From Kaistia hirudinis (GTDB lineage Bacteria > Pseudomonadota > Alphaproteobacteria > Rhizobiales > Kaistiaceae), in the NCBI RefSeq assembly GCF_014196455.1, contig NZ_JACIDS010000002.1:248001-312000 (forward strand): 64,000 bases of DNA, written 5' to 3'. Under the pieces are notes generated by a model. The model had not been told where the DNA came from, did not search any database, and worked only from the letters and a program-made list of their open reading frames with translations. This document shows positions 26,029-34,247 of this stretch, piece after piece. The number at the start of each line of letters is the position of its first letter. The stretch's first letter is position 1. A program made the translations under genes and the position numbers.

Positions 26029-26829
26029 TTGAAAGCCGACGTCGCCGTGCGCGATCACCGTCCGATCTATATCCAGATCGCCGAGACGCTGCGCGCGCGG
26101 ATTCTCTCGGGCTACTACAAGGACAAGATCGACGGCGAACTGAAGCTCGTGCAGGAGTTCAAGGTTTCGCGCCGTACCATCCAGCAGGCGCTGGAGATCC
26201 TGGTGCAGGAAGGGCTGCTCGGCCGCCAGCAGGGCACCGGCACTTTCGTCAATCACAGCGCTGTCGCCAAGCGCTACCGCGCCATTACCTCGATCACCGA
26301 CGGCATCCAGGCGCAGGGGCTCAAGGTCTCCTATCGCGTCCTCGCCAGCGGCGCCGAGCCGGCGCCTCCTGAGGCGGCGGCCTTTTTCGGCCTGCCCGAG
26401 GGAGCGCCGGTCTATCGCCATGTCCGCCTCGTGCTGGGCGACGAACGGCCGCTCGCGATCGCCAATACGCTGCTCAATGCGCATCTGCTCGAAGGGATCG
26501 AGCTCTCGCATCTCGACCGTGGCCTCTACGACACGATCCGCCGCCGGCACGGCCGCACCGTCGTGCATGCCGAGGACAGCTACCGCCCCGTGATCGCGCC
26601 GGCCGCGACGGCCGAACTGCTCGGCCTCGCGCCGGGCGCCGCGATCTTCGTCGCCGAGCGTCGCGCCTATGATCAGGAAGGCTCGCCGATCGAGCTCTCG
26701 GTGATCGAAATGCTGCCGGTCCCCCTCGACATCTCGATCTCACAGATCGGCGCCGACCGCATCGACAAACCCCAACCCCCGGCCGACCCTTGGGCTTACA
26801 GCGTGGGTTTCGGGGATTTCAAGGGGTGA
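26029..26829 (+). CDS. GntR-family regulator, HutC/UTRA type
   Basis: A 266-residue repressor-type protein. The winged helix is at about residues 10-75, with PIYIQIAETLRARILSGYY and VSRRTIQQALEILVQEGLLGRQQGTGTFV. A UTRA effector domain follows, ending in a typical strand GSPIELSVIEML. The start is TTG at 26029, with GGGGAG ahead of it, 15 bases after the creatininase-family stop. As last gene of the operon it would be autoregulated. Operators C1, C2 and C3 have the short CTTGT-type symmetry seen for this subfamily and lie before the barrel gene, the transporter and the FGGY kinase. The effector is unknown. Confidence 0.92.
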   Translation: MKADVAVRDHRPIYIQIAETLRARILSGYYKDKIDGELKLVQEFKVSRRTIQQALEILVQEGLLGRQQGTGTFVNHSAVAKRYRAITSITDGIQAQGLKVSYRVLASGAEPAPPEAAAFFGLPEGAPVYRHVRLVLGDERPLAIANTLLNAHLLEGIELSHLDRGLYDTIRRRHGRTVVHAEDSYRPVIAPAATAELLGLAPGAAIFVAERRAYDQEGSPIELSVIEMLPVPLDISISQIGADRIDKPQPPADPWAYSVGFGDFKG

Positions 26830-26882
26830 GGGTAGGCGACGGGGCGGGCTCTCCACCCTGTCGGCGACTCGCTTGAGCGCCG

Positions 26883-28403
26883 CTACACCTTCACCCGATA
26901 GCTCGGCGCGACGCGGTCGAGCAGGGCGTCGGAGGCGAGGCGGAAGCGCTGGAAGCCCTGTTCATAGGCTGCGGCGGTGGTGACGTCCGGTTCGTGCCGG
27001 CGGCGTGTGCGATAGGTCGCCCGGCTGGCCGTGCGGATGTCGGGGAACCAGCCGATCACGGTGGCGGCGAGCAGCGCCGCGCCCTTGGCGCCGAACTCGC
27101 TGCCCTCCGGCACTTCGACGGGCGTGCCGGTGATGTCGGCGATCATCTGGGCCCAGAACGGGCTGCGGGAGGCGCCGCCGACCAGACGGATGGCGGAGAT
27201 CGGCCGGTCGATGCGCTCAAAGCAATCGCGGATCGCATAGGCGAGGCCCTCATAGACCGAGCGGACCAGATCGGGCCGGCCGTGATCGGGGTTGAGGCCG
27301 AAGAAGCCGGCGCGGGCGCCGGGTTCCAGCCGCGGCGCGATGATGCCGATATGCGAGAGATAGGGCACATAGCCGGCGCCGCCCGCGCCCGGCGTGCTCG
27401 AGGCGGCGAGCTCCGCCAGTGCCTGATAGGCGTCCGGCCGACCGGCGAGATCCGGGCAGAGCGCGGTGAGCGCCCAGTCGAGATTGGTCGTGCCGGCGAC
27501 GTTCACCATCGTCTTGATCCAGAGATTGCCCGGCACGGTAAAGAGAATGCCCATATCGCGCGGCGTGAACACCGGCGCCTCCGAGACCACGCCGTTGAGG
27601 CAGGTCGTACCGACAACCGAGCAGGCGATGCCGGCGTCGACAGCGCCTGCCCCCAGCACGCAGGCCGGCAGGTCGCCGGCGCCAATGGCGACGGGCGTTC
27701 CGGCGCGAAGCCCGGTCGCGGCCGCAGCGGCCTCGGTAAGCAGCCCCGCAAAGGCTTCGGACGGCAGAACGTCGGGCAGCAGGGCGGCAAGCGCGGCGAG
27801 GCCGAAGCGATCGAGCAGAGCGGGGTTGAAGCCCCGTGTGCGCGCGCTGCCCGGGCCGATCGCCGCGTCGCTCTCATCCGTGCCGACATGGCCGGTGAGG
27901 CGCATGCGCAGCACGTCCTTGGCGGCGAGAATCTTGTGCGCCCGCGCCACCAGATGCGGCTCGTTCTCGGCCAGCCAGGCGAGCACCGGCAGCGTGCAGC
28001 CGAGTTGCATCACCTGGCCGGAACTGTCGAACAGCTTCGACATCAGCGCCGGGTCGCGGGCGAGATGGCGATCGAGCAGCCTCTGCGCGCGGCCGTCGTT
28101 CCAGAGGATTCCGGGGCGCAGAGCATGGCCCGCCTCGTCGATCAGCCAGCCGCCGATCATGATGCCGGAGATCGCCAGCCCCTCGACCTGTTCGCCGTCC
28201 ACGCCCGTCGCGGCGAGCAGGTCGCGGCATGCGGAAGCGGCGGCGGCGAACAGAGTGTCGGCGTCCATCTCGTACCAGCCGGGATGGGGCGAGCGAACCT
28301 CGGTCCGCCGGCCGCTCGCGCCGATCTCGCGGCCGTCGCGGTCGAACAGCGCGGCCTTGGTGACCGAGGTTCCGATATCCAGCCCCAGCACATATCCGGC
28401 CAT
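26883..28403 (-). CDS. FGGY-family carbohydrate kinase (module C)
   Basis: A 506-residue sugar or polyol kinase of the xylulokinase-like FGGY group. The phosphate-binding GLDIGTSVTKAALFD is at residues 7-21, GILWNDGRA near 115, and the C-terminal ATP site IRLVGGASRSPFWAQMIADITG near 405. It lies opposite the GntR gene, tail to tail, 53 bases apart. Operator C3 sits 17 bases ahead of its start, so it belongs to the same regulon. It would phosphorylate the product of the module C hydrolases. Substrate prediction is not safe from sequence alone. Confidence 0.92.
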   Translation of the reverse strand: MAGYVLGLDIGTSVTKAALFDRDGREIGASGRRTEVRSPHPGWYEMDADTLFAAAASACRDLLAATGVDGEQVEGLAISGIMIGGWLIDEAGHALRPGILWNDGRAQRLLDRHLARDPALMSKLFDSSGQVMQLGCTLPVLAWLAENEPHLVARAHKILAAKDVLRMRLTGHVGTDESDAAIGPGSARTRGFNPALLDRFGLAALAALLPDVLPSEAFAGLLTEAAAAATGLRAGTPVAIGAGDLPACVLGAGAVDAGIACSVVGTTCLNGVVSEAPVFTPRDMGILFTVPGNLWIKTMVNVAGTTNLDWALTALCPDLAGRPDAYQALAELAASSTPGAGGAGYVPYLSHIGIIAPRLEPGARAGFFGLNPDHGRPDLVRSVYEGLAYAIRDCFERIDRPISAIRLVGGASRSPFWAQMIADITGTPVEVPEGSEFGAKGAALLAATVIGWFPDIRTASRATYRTRRRHEPDVTTAAAYEQGFQRFRLASDALLDRVAPSYRVKV

Positions 28404-28419
28404 TGCGCCCGCCTGTCTA

Positions 28420-28433
28420 CTTGACCTGACAAC
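28420..28433. promoter_or_regulatory. GntR-type operator C3 before the FGGY kinase gene
   Basis: CTTGACCTGACAAC matches operator C1 at 11 of 14 positions and keeps the CTTG and GACAA blocks of C2. It lies 17 bases upstream of the kinase start at 28403, within the expected promoter or leader. This links the kinase to module C. Confidence 0.6.
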
Positions 28434-28633
28434 ACGTCATGTGCGTCCCGCCGCTGTCCGTCAAGCCGCCGCGCATCGTCACTGGCAGCCCGCGCCGCCG
28501 CAAGTCTGGAGACCGGGGCCCCTTCGCCGCGCCGGCCCAAAGCTGCAGCGCGGACGCAGCCACCGGGCTCGGATCCATCGTTGCGCCGCCGGCCGCTGCC
28601 AGAGCCTTGTTGCAATGCACAAGCCTGTCCGCT

Positions 28634-28651
28634 ATCCCTGTATACAGGGAT
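28634..28651. promoter_or_regulatory. Perfect 18-bp palindrome, operator D1
   Basis: ATCCCTGTATACAGGGAT reads the same on both strands. TTGCAA (28610-28615) and TATCCC (28633-28638), spaced by 17, form a possible promoter that it overlaps. The core GTATACAG recurs at 30415-30428 in front of the FCD-type GntR gene, so that protein is the likely ligand. Confidence 0.72.
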
Positions 28652-28667
28652 GCAGAAAGGATCGGGA

Positions 28668-29393
28668 ATGAAGTCCGCCGAATTCATGTCGGAGCAGGCC
28701 GTCCGCGAGGATCTGGCCGCCGTCTACAGACTCATCGCCCGCTTCGGCATGGACGATCTCATCCACACCCATGTCTCGGCGCGGTTGCCGCAGGAGCCCG
28801 ACAAGCTGCTGATCAACCGCTATGGCGATCTCTTCCGCGAGGTGACGCCGGATTCGCTGCTCGTCATCGATCATGACGGCAATCAGGTCCGCGGCACGCA
28901 GGCGCCGATCAATACGGCCGGCATCGTGATCCACACCGCGATCCATGCCGCGCGGCCCGATGCGATGTGCGTGGTCCACACCCATACGGTGGCCGGCGTT
29001 GCGGTCAGCTGCTTGGAGGAGGGGCTGCTGCCGCTCAACCAGACGGCGCTGCTGTTTCACGGCCGCGTCAGCTATCACGCCTTCGAAGGCATCGCGCTCG
29101 ATCGCGACGAGCAGGTCCGCCTCGTGGCCGATCTCGGCACCAACAACACCATGATCCTGCGCAATCATGGCCTGCTAACCGTCGGTCGCACGGTCGGCGA
29201 GGCGTTCGGGCTCATGTATAATCTGGAGCAGGCCTGCAAGATGCAGCTCGCTGCCATGGCGTCGGGCGCCAGGCTGGTGATCCCGCCCGAAAGCGTCCAG
29301 GCCCGCACGGTTGGGCAGTATGATGCCGATCCAGACGGTGCCGCCGGGCTCGAATGGCAGGCGCTGCGCCGCCTCGCCGCTTTGCCGTTCTAG
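28668..29393 (+). CDS. Class II aldolase/adducin-family protein
   Basis: A 241-residue protein of the class II (zinc) aldolase/epimerase family that includes fuculose-phosphate aldolase and ribulose-phosphate epimerase. Metal ligands are visible as HTHTVAG near residues 103-107 and ILRNHGLLTVG near 165; the catalytic glutamate position is in the INTAGIVIHTAIH region with altered spacing. HTHVSARLP near residue 28 is the substrate-loop motif. ATG 28668 has AAAGGA upstream and lies just after operator D1. It starts the short operon with a hydroxyacid reductase and perhaps the GntR gene. It may split or epimerise a phosphorylated sugar acid. Confidence 0.88.
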   Translation: MKSAEFMSEQAVREDLAAVYRLIARFGMDDLIHTHVSARLPQEPDKLLINRYGDLFREVTPDSLLVIDHDGNQVRGTQAPINTAGIVIHTAIHAARPDAMCVVHTHTVAGVAVSCLEEGLLPLNQTALLFHGRVSYHAFEGIALDRDEQVRLVADLGTNNTMILRNHGLLTVGRTVGEAFGLMYNLEQACKMQLAAMASGARLVIPPESVQARTVGQYDADPDGAAGLEWQALRRLAALPF

Positions 29394-29404
29394 GGGTGCC
29401 GGGC

Positions 29405-30349
29405 GTGGTCCGCGTGCTCCTCGCCGACCCGCTCGCCCATGGCGCAGCCTTCGCCGCGGCGCTGGCCGCTGCGGTGCCCGACGTCGCGATGGTGCGCTGG
29501 CCGGACGAGGCGGCGGACCGTCCCTACGACGTGCTCGCCGCCTGGCAGTTGCCGCCCGATTTTCCGCCGCTCCCCGAAAGCCTCGCGTTGGTCTTCTGCT
29601 TCGGCGCGGGCGCGGACCATCTCCTCGCCGATCGGCGCATCCCGGCGCGCGTCCCGATCGTGCGCCTGATCGATGACGGGCAGGCGGCGGAGCTCGCCGA
29701 CTATGCCTGCCACGCTGCGTTCTCCTTCCTGCTCGACGACCAGAAATATCGGATTGACCAGGCGAGGTGCGTCTGGGACCCCGTCTTCGCGCAAAGGCGG
29801 ACGCGCGCGGAGACCCGCGTAGCGGTGCTCGGCCTCGGACCGATCGGCAGGACCGCCGCGATCGCGCTGGCCGCTGCCGGGTTCAAGGTGCGGGCCTGGT
29901 CTCGTGCGCCGCGGCAGCTTGAGGGCGTCGAGACCTTCGGCGGTCCCGATGGGCTCGCGGACTGCGCCGACGGCGCTCACGTGCTGGTCAATCTCCTGCC
30001 GCTCGCGCCGGAGACGGCCGGTATCCTGTCGGCAGCCATGCTCGCCCGTCTCGCGCCCGGTGCCTATCTGGTCAATCTCGGCCGTGGCGGCCATCTCGAC
30101 GAGGCGGCGCTGCGCGACGCGCTCGATGCGGGGCAGATCGGTTGCGCCTTTCTCGATGCCTTCGCGGAGGAGCCGCTGCCGCAAGCGCACTGGATGTGGT
30201 CGCATCCGCGCATCCGCCTGACGCCGCATATTGGCGGCCTGCCGACCCCAACCGGGGCGGCCCGCTCGCTCGCCGCCGCGATCGATGCCCTCAGGACCGG
30301 CGCATCGCTGCCGGGTCTCGTCCGTGCCGCAGCAACGGCGCCGCCATGA
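29405..30349 (+). CDS. Glyoxylate/hydroxypyruvate reductase A-like dehydrogenase
   Basis: A 314-residue NAD(P)-dependent 2-hydroxyacid dehydrogenase of the GhrA type. The Rossmann motif VLGLGPIGRTAAIAL is near residue 140. The catalytic arginine lies in NLGRGGHLDEAALRDAL, the glutamate in FLDAFAEEPLP, and the histidine in TPHIGG. GTG 29405 has TAGGGG 8 bases ahead; GTG 29396 and ATG 29354 are in frame, but the latter overlaps the aldolase gene and has no site. It follows the aldolase gene by 11 bases. It could reduce the glyoxylate or tartronate-semialdehyde type product released by that enzyme. Confidence 0.88.
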   Translation: MVRVLLADPLAHGAAFAAALAAAVPDVAMVRWPDEAADRPYDVLAAWQLPPDFPPLPESLALVFCFGAGADHLLADRRIPARVPIVRLIDDGQAAELADYACHAAFSFLLDDQKYRIDQARCVWDPVFAQRRTRAETRVAVLGLGPIGRTAAIALAAAGFKVRAWSRAPRQLEGVETFGGPDGLADCADGAHVLVNLLPLAPETAGILSAAMLARLAPGAYLVNLGRGGHLDEAALRDALDAGQIGCAFLDAFAEEPLPQAHWMWSHPRIRLTPHIGGLPTPTGAARSLAAAIDALRTGASLPGLVRAAATAPP

Positions 30350-30414
30350 ACGCGCGTCGTGGAGGCAGATCGGTCCCCGGGCCACTTGCCGCTTGACACC
30401 GTTCCAATCTGGAC

Positions 30415-30428
30415 ACCAGTATACAGCC
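30415..30428. promoter_or_regulatory. Operator D2 directly before the FCD-type GntR gene
   Basis: ACCAGTATACAGCC shares the GTATACAG core and 10 of 14 positions with the centre of operator D1. It touches the ATG at 30429. This predicts autoregulation and leaves no room for a ribosome site, so a leaderless or read-through message is possible. Confidence 0.55.
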
Positions 30429-31142
30429 ATGCTGACATTCAACTCCCCCATCGATCCCGCCCAGTCCGGCAAGCGCGACACGATCTCGGCGCGGGCCTGC
30501 ATCGAGCTGCGCGAGGCGATCGTCACGGCGCGGCTGAAGCCGGGCACCAGCATCTCGGAGACCGAAGTCGCGAAGTCGATGGGCATCAGCCGCACCCCGG
30601 TGCGCGAGGCCTTCGCGCGCCTGTTCGACGAGGGGCTGATCGAAATCTCGCCGCAGAGCGGCACGCTGGTCTCCCGCATCGACATGCAGCGCGTCCGTGA
30701 GGCGGTGTTCATTCGTTCCGCCCTCGAAAGCGCCGTTGTCGCCCGCACCGACGTGACGCCGGATCCGGCGGCGCTCGATGAACTGGAAATGCTGCTGCGC
30801 GAGCAGGAGCGCTCGATCGACAAGAACGACCGGGCCGCGCTGCACCGCGCCGACATGCGCTTCCATTCCGGCCTGATGCGCGCTTTCGCCGTCGAGCGGG
30901 CTTGGACCGCCTGCCTGCATGTCAGCGCCGATATGATGCGCGTCCAGTTCCTGATCGGCATGCGCCGCGACCACATCGAGGCGATCGTCGAGGAACACAA
31001 GGGCGTGCTGGCTGCGGTCCGCGCCGGCGACCCGGCGCTGGCCTCGGCACGGCTCGCCGCCCACATCCGTAATGTCGACATCGACCAGGCCGACCTGAAG
31101 GCCCTGAACGCCGACTATTTCCGCCTGTCCGAAGAGATCTGA
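30429..31142 (+). CDS. GntR-family regulator, FadR/FCD type
   Basis: A 237-residue regulator. The winged helix covers residues 20-85 (ACIELREAIVTARLKPGTSI, MGISRTPVREAFARLFDEGLIEI) and an all-helical FCD effector domain follows, with metal-type histidines in HRADMRFHSGLM and near the end in RLAAHI. No ribosome site precedes ATG 30429, and the GTATACAG motif abuts it. It follows the reductase gene by 79 bases and probably controls module D through D1 and D2. It could also affect the polyamine-type transporter operon downstream, which has no regulator of its own. Confidence 0.92.
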   Translation: MLTFNSPIDPAQSGKRDTISARACIELREAIVTARLKPGTSISETEVAKSMGISRTPVREAFARLFDEGLIEISPQSGTLVSRIDMQRVREAVFIRSALESAVVARTDVTPDPAALDELEMLLREQERSIDKNDRAALHRADMRFHSGLMRAFAVERAWTACLHVSADMMRVQFLIGMRRDHIEAIVEEHKGVLAAVRAGDPALASARLAAHIRNVDIDQADLKALNADYFRLSEEI

Positions 31143-31182
31143 TCCGCCGCGCTGCCGCGACGGTCACCAACCAGAGACATAG

Positions 31183-31271
31183 CGCCGGGTCAGCCCGGCG
31201 AGGAACGAGAACCGGAAGCGACAGGCGGCATCGGCAACGATGTCGCCCCGGCAATCCGGTCGGTCCGACCG
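31183..31271. other. Hairpin and palindrome before the module E operon
   Basis: CGCCGGG (31183-31189) and CCCGGCG (31194-31200) form a 7-bp stem with loop TCAG, 41 bases after the GntR stop; it may end that transcript. A second perfect inverted repeat CGGTCGG-T-CCGACCG lies at 31257-31271 and could be a regulator site or RNA hairpin for the operon starting at 31388. I see no clear -10/-35 pair. Confidence 0.4.
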
Positions 31272-31387
31272 TCGTCCTTTTCGGGACGCCGGGACCGGGC
31301 CAAGAGCGCGAGACGGGAAACCCGCCACGCTCGGGCTTTGGGAAACGCCGTAGGCCAAGAGCACACCAGAGACCAGCAGGGAACACC

Positions 31388-32491
31388 ATGTCGACACATC
31401 GATTCAGCAAGGACAGCGCCGAAATTGCGCTGGAGAAATTCCGCACCGGCAAGCTCGATCGCCGCACCTTCCTGACCGCCATGGCCGGCCTCGGCCTCGC
31501 CGTCGCCATCCGCCCGACCTCCGCGTCCGCCGAGGCCAATGAGATCGTGATCTGCAACTGGGGCGGCGCCGCGCTCGAGGCGTTCCAGAAGGCCTATGGC
31601 GCCCCGTTCACGGCTGCCACCGGCACGCCCGTCTCGGTCGACGGCGCCGGCCCGGCCACGGGCGCCATCCGCGCCATGGTCGAATCGAAGAACGTCATCT
31701 GGGACGTGACCGATGGCGGCATGGTCGATGCGGTCGTGCTCGGCACGGGCGGCTTCGTCGAGCCGATCGACTATTCGATCGTCGACAAGACCCTGGTCGG
31801 TCCCGACATGGCGGCCGAGTTCGGCATCTGCAATTACACCTTCGCCAATGTCCTCGCTTACGACGCCAAGAAGACCGGCGGCAAGGTCCCGACCGGCTGG
31901 GTCGATTTCTTCGATCTGGAGAAGTTCCCCGGCAAGCGCACCATGTGCAAATGGATCCAGGGCCAGCTCGAATCCGTGCTGCTCGCCGACGGCGTCAAGC
32001 CCGAGGACATGTATCCGCTCGACGTCGACCGCGCCTTCAAGAAGCTGGAGCCGCTGCTGCCGCACATCATCTTCTGGGAAGGCGGCGCGCAGAGCCAGCA
32101 GCTCTTCCGCGATGGCGAGGTCGTGCTCGGCAATGTCTGGCACACCCGCGCCAATCTCCTGCACAAGGAGAATCCGGACTTCGCCTGGACCTGGGCCCAG
32201 CAACTGCTCTTCTCCAGCGCCTGGTCGGTGCCGAAGGGCAATCCGGCCGGCAAGAAGGTGTTCGACTTCATCAATTCCTCGCTCCAGCCCGAGGGTCAGG
32301 TCACGCTGCTGCGCCTGATGGGCAACGGCCCGTCCAATCCGAAGGCGCTGGCGCTGATGACGCCGGAGGACAAGGCGGTCTACCCGCTCGCGCCGGAGAA
32401 CGCGGCCACGGCGCTGAAGATCCAGGCGGCCTATTACGCCGCCAACGAGGCCGAGCTGCAGAACCGCTTCCTCGACTTCATCTCCCGCTGA
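31388..32491 (+). CDS. Polyamine-type ABC transporter substrate-binding protein, Tat-type leader
   Basis: A 367-residue periplasmic binding protein of the PotD/PotF-like class (SBP_bac_8 fold). The leader KLDRRTFLTAMAGLGLAVAI at residues 22-41 has a twin-arginine motif, so export of a folded protein is likely. The mature start NEIVICNWGGAALEAFQKAYG is typical, as are GPATGAIRAMVESKNVIWDV and the late GEVVLGNVWHTRA. It opens a five-gene transport operon with two permeases, a guanidine-hydrolase-like enzyme and an ATPase. The embedded enzyme suggests a guanidino or amidino compound as ligand rather than spermidine or putrescine. Confidence 0.92.
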   Translation: MSTHRFSKDSAEIALEKFRTGKLDRRTFLTAMAGLGLAVAIRPTSASAEANEIVICNWGGAALEAFQKAYGAPFTAATGTPVSVDGAGPATGAIRAMVESKNVIWDVTDGGMVDAVVLGTGGFVEPIDYSIVDKTLVGPDMAAEFGICNYTFANVLAYDAKKTGGKVPTGWVDFFDLEKFPGKRTMCKWIQGQLESVLLADGVKPEDMYPLDVDRAFKKLEPLLPHIIFWEGGAQSQQLFRDGEVVLGNVWHTRANLLHKENPDFAWTWAQQLLFSSAWSVPKGNPAGKKVFDFINSSLQPEGQVTLLRLMGNGPSNPKALALMTPEDKAVYPLAPENAATALKIQAAYYAANEAELQNRFLDFISR

Positions 32492-32568
32492 CGGGCACCG
32501 ACCCGGCTGCCGGCATGCGCCGGCGGCCGTGCCGGCGCGCATGACGAGAGCCGCAAGACGAGGGCCAT

Positions 32569-33408
32569 ATGACCCGCTTCCAGCGCTGGGCGCTCGCGCT
32601 CACCGTGCCGGCTGCCGTGTTGGCGATCGGCCTCTATGTGTTTCCCATTTTCCAGGTTCTGGCGCTGAGCTTCCTCGAGCCGAAACCGGGGTTCGGGAAC
32701 TATGTGAGCCTGTTCGGCAATGCCGCGATCGGCCGCGTGGTCCGCACGACGATCATCGTCTCGGTGCTGACGACGGCGATCACGGTGGTGCTCGCCTATG
32801 TCGTCGCCTTCGCCATCGTCCAGATGCCGCGCGGCCGACGCCGCGTCGCGCTGTTCCTCGTCATGGTGCCGTTCTGGATCTCCGTGCTGGTGCGCGCCTT
32901 TTCCTGGATCACCATCCTGCGCCGCAACGGCGTCCTCAACACGGTGCTGACCGAGGCGGGCGCGATCTCGGAGCCGCTCGACCTCGTCTACAACCAGTTC
33001 GGCGTCATCGTCGGCATGGTCCACTACATGATGCCGTTCGCGATCCTGCTGCTCGTCGCCAATCTCGGCGATATCGACCGCCGCATCATCCAGGCGGCCC
33101 GCTCGCTGGGCGCGCAGCCGGCGACGGTGTTCTGGCGCGTCTGGCTGCCGCTGAGCCTGCCGGGAGTTTCGATCGCGACGCTCTTTACCATCATCTTCTC
33201 GCTCGGCTTCCTGGTCACGCCGGCGATCCTCGGCGCCGGCCGCGTGCTGATGATCGCCGAGTACCTCTCCGTGCAGATCTCCTCGACGCTGCGCTGGGGC
33301 GTGGCGACGGCGCTCTCGACGCTGATGCTGGTCGCCGTCGGGCTGCTGGTGGCGGGCGCCATGCGGCACCCGGCGATGCGCGCCGCCTTCGGGGGAGGAC
33401 GCGCATGA
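32569..33408 (+). CDS. Polyamine-type ABC transporter permease 1 (PotB-like)
   Basis: A 279-residue inner-membrane permease of the binding-protein-dependent type 1 fold with about six helices. The cytoplasmic EAA loop that docks to the ATPase reads AARSLGAQPATVFWRVWLPLSLPG near residue 180. The first helix is LALTVPAAVLAIGLYVFPIF. ATG 32569 has CGAGGG upstream. It overlaps the second permease gene by four bases (ATGA, 33405-33408). Confidence 0.92.
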   Translation: MTRFQRWALALTVPAAVLAIGLYVFPIFQVLALSFLEPKPGFGNYVSLFGNAAIGRVVRTTIIVSVLTTAITVVLAYVVAFAIVQMPRGRRRVALFLVMVPFWISVLVRAFSWITILRRNGVLNTVLTEAGAISEPLDLVYNQFGVIVGMVHYMMPFAILLLVANLGDIDRRIIQAARSLGAQPATVFWRVWLPLSLPGVSIATLFTIIFSLGFLVTPAILGAGRVLMIAEYLSVQISSTLRWGVATALSTLMLVAVGLLVAGAMRHPAMRAAFGGGRA

Positions 33409-34247
33409 GCCCCGCCCGCCGCCTGGTGCAGATCGGCCTTCCCAAGCTCGCCGCCTGGCTGCTGCTCGCCTTCCTCTTCGTGCCGATCCTCGTCGTTATC
33501 CCGGTGTCGCTGACCGATCGCGACTATCTCTCGCTGCCGCAGGACGGCGTCTCGCTCGCGCACTACGCCGCGCTGCTCGACTGGCGCGCCGGGTGGCTTT
33601 CCAGCATGGCGACGAGCCTCGCCATCGCCTTGGCCTCGAGCGTCCTCGCGACCGCCGTGGCGGCGGCCTATGCCATCGGCGCCTTCGTCTATGTCGGCCG
33701 TTGGCCGTCGCTGCTGCGCGTCGTGCTCCTGTCGCCGCTGATCGTGCCGCCGATCATCTATGCGGTCGGCATGGTCAAGCTCTGGTCGCGCTTCGGGCTG
33801 CTCGACAGCTGGATCGGTGTCACCATCGTGCATGTGATGCTGGCGATCCCGCTCGCTGTCCTGGCGATCGGCGCGAGCCTCTCCAATCTCGATCCGCGCA
33901 TGGTCCAGGCGGCCCGCTCGCTCGGCGCGCGTCCGCCGACGATCTTTCTCCGCGTCATCCTGCCGAACCTCGATTCCGGCATCGGCGCGGGCGCGATCCT
34001 CGCCTTCATCACCTCCTGGGACGAGATCACGGTGACCTTGTTCATCACGGGGCGGCGGATCGTGACGCTGCCGCGCCGGATCTGGACCTCGATCGCCGAT
34101 TCCGTCGATCCCGCACTCGCCGCGATCGCCTCGGCGCTGCTGCTGGCGACGCTCCTCGCCCTTCTCATCCGCCTGTTCGTGTTCGAGCGCGGCGGCTCCC
34201 TCTCACGATCAAATCCGAAAATTGCTGCGAAAGGAACGTCCTCATGA
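33405..34247 (+). CDS. Polyamine-type ABC transporter permease 2 (PotC-like)
   Basis: A 280-residue type 1 permease, partner of the preceding gene. Helix 1 is AAWLLLAFLFVPILVVIPVSL and the EAA loop AARSLGARPPTIFLRVILPNLDSG is near residue 170. ATG 33405 follows a GGGGGAGG site inside the end of permease 1. Its stop overlaps the next start (34244-34247), so the hydrolase gene is translationally tied to the transporter. Confidence 0.92.
   Translation: MSPARRLVQIGLPKLAAWLLLAFLFVPILVVIPVSLTDRDYLSLPQDGVSLAHYAALLDWRAGWLSSMATSLAIALASSVLATAVAAAYAIGAFVYVGRWPSLLRVVLLSPLIVPPIIYAVGMVKLWSRFGLLDSWIGVTIVHVMLAIPLAVLAIGASLSNLDPRMVQAARSLGARPPTIFLRVILPNLDSGIGAGAILAFITSWDEITVTLFITGRRIVTLPRRIWTSIADSVDPALAAIASALLLATLLALLIRLFVFERGGSLSRSNPKIAAKGTSS

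Noticed and set aside
30393-30425. TTGACA and TATACA hexamers before the FCD-type GntR gene as a promoter
   Set aside because: The spacer is 21 bases, too long for a normal sigma-70 promoter; TATACA is better explained as part of operator D2.
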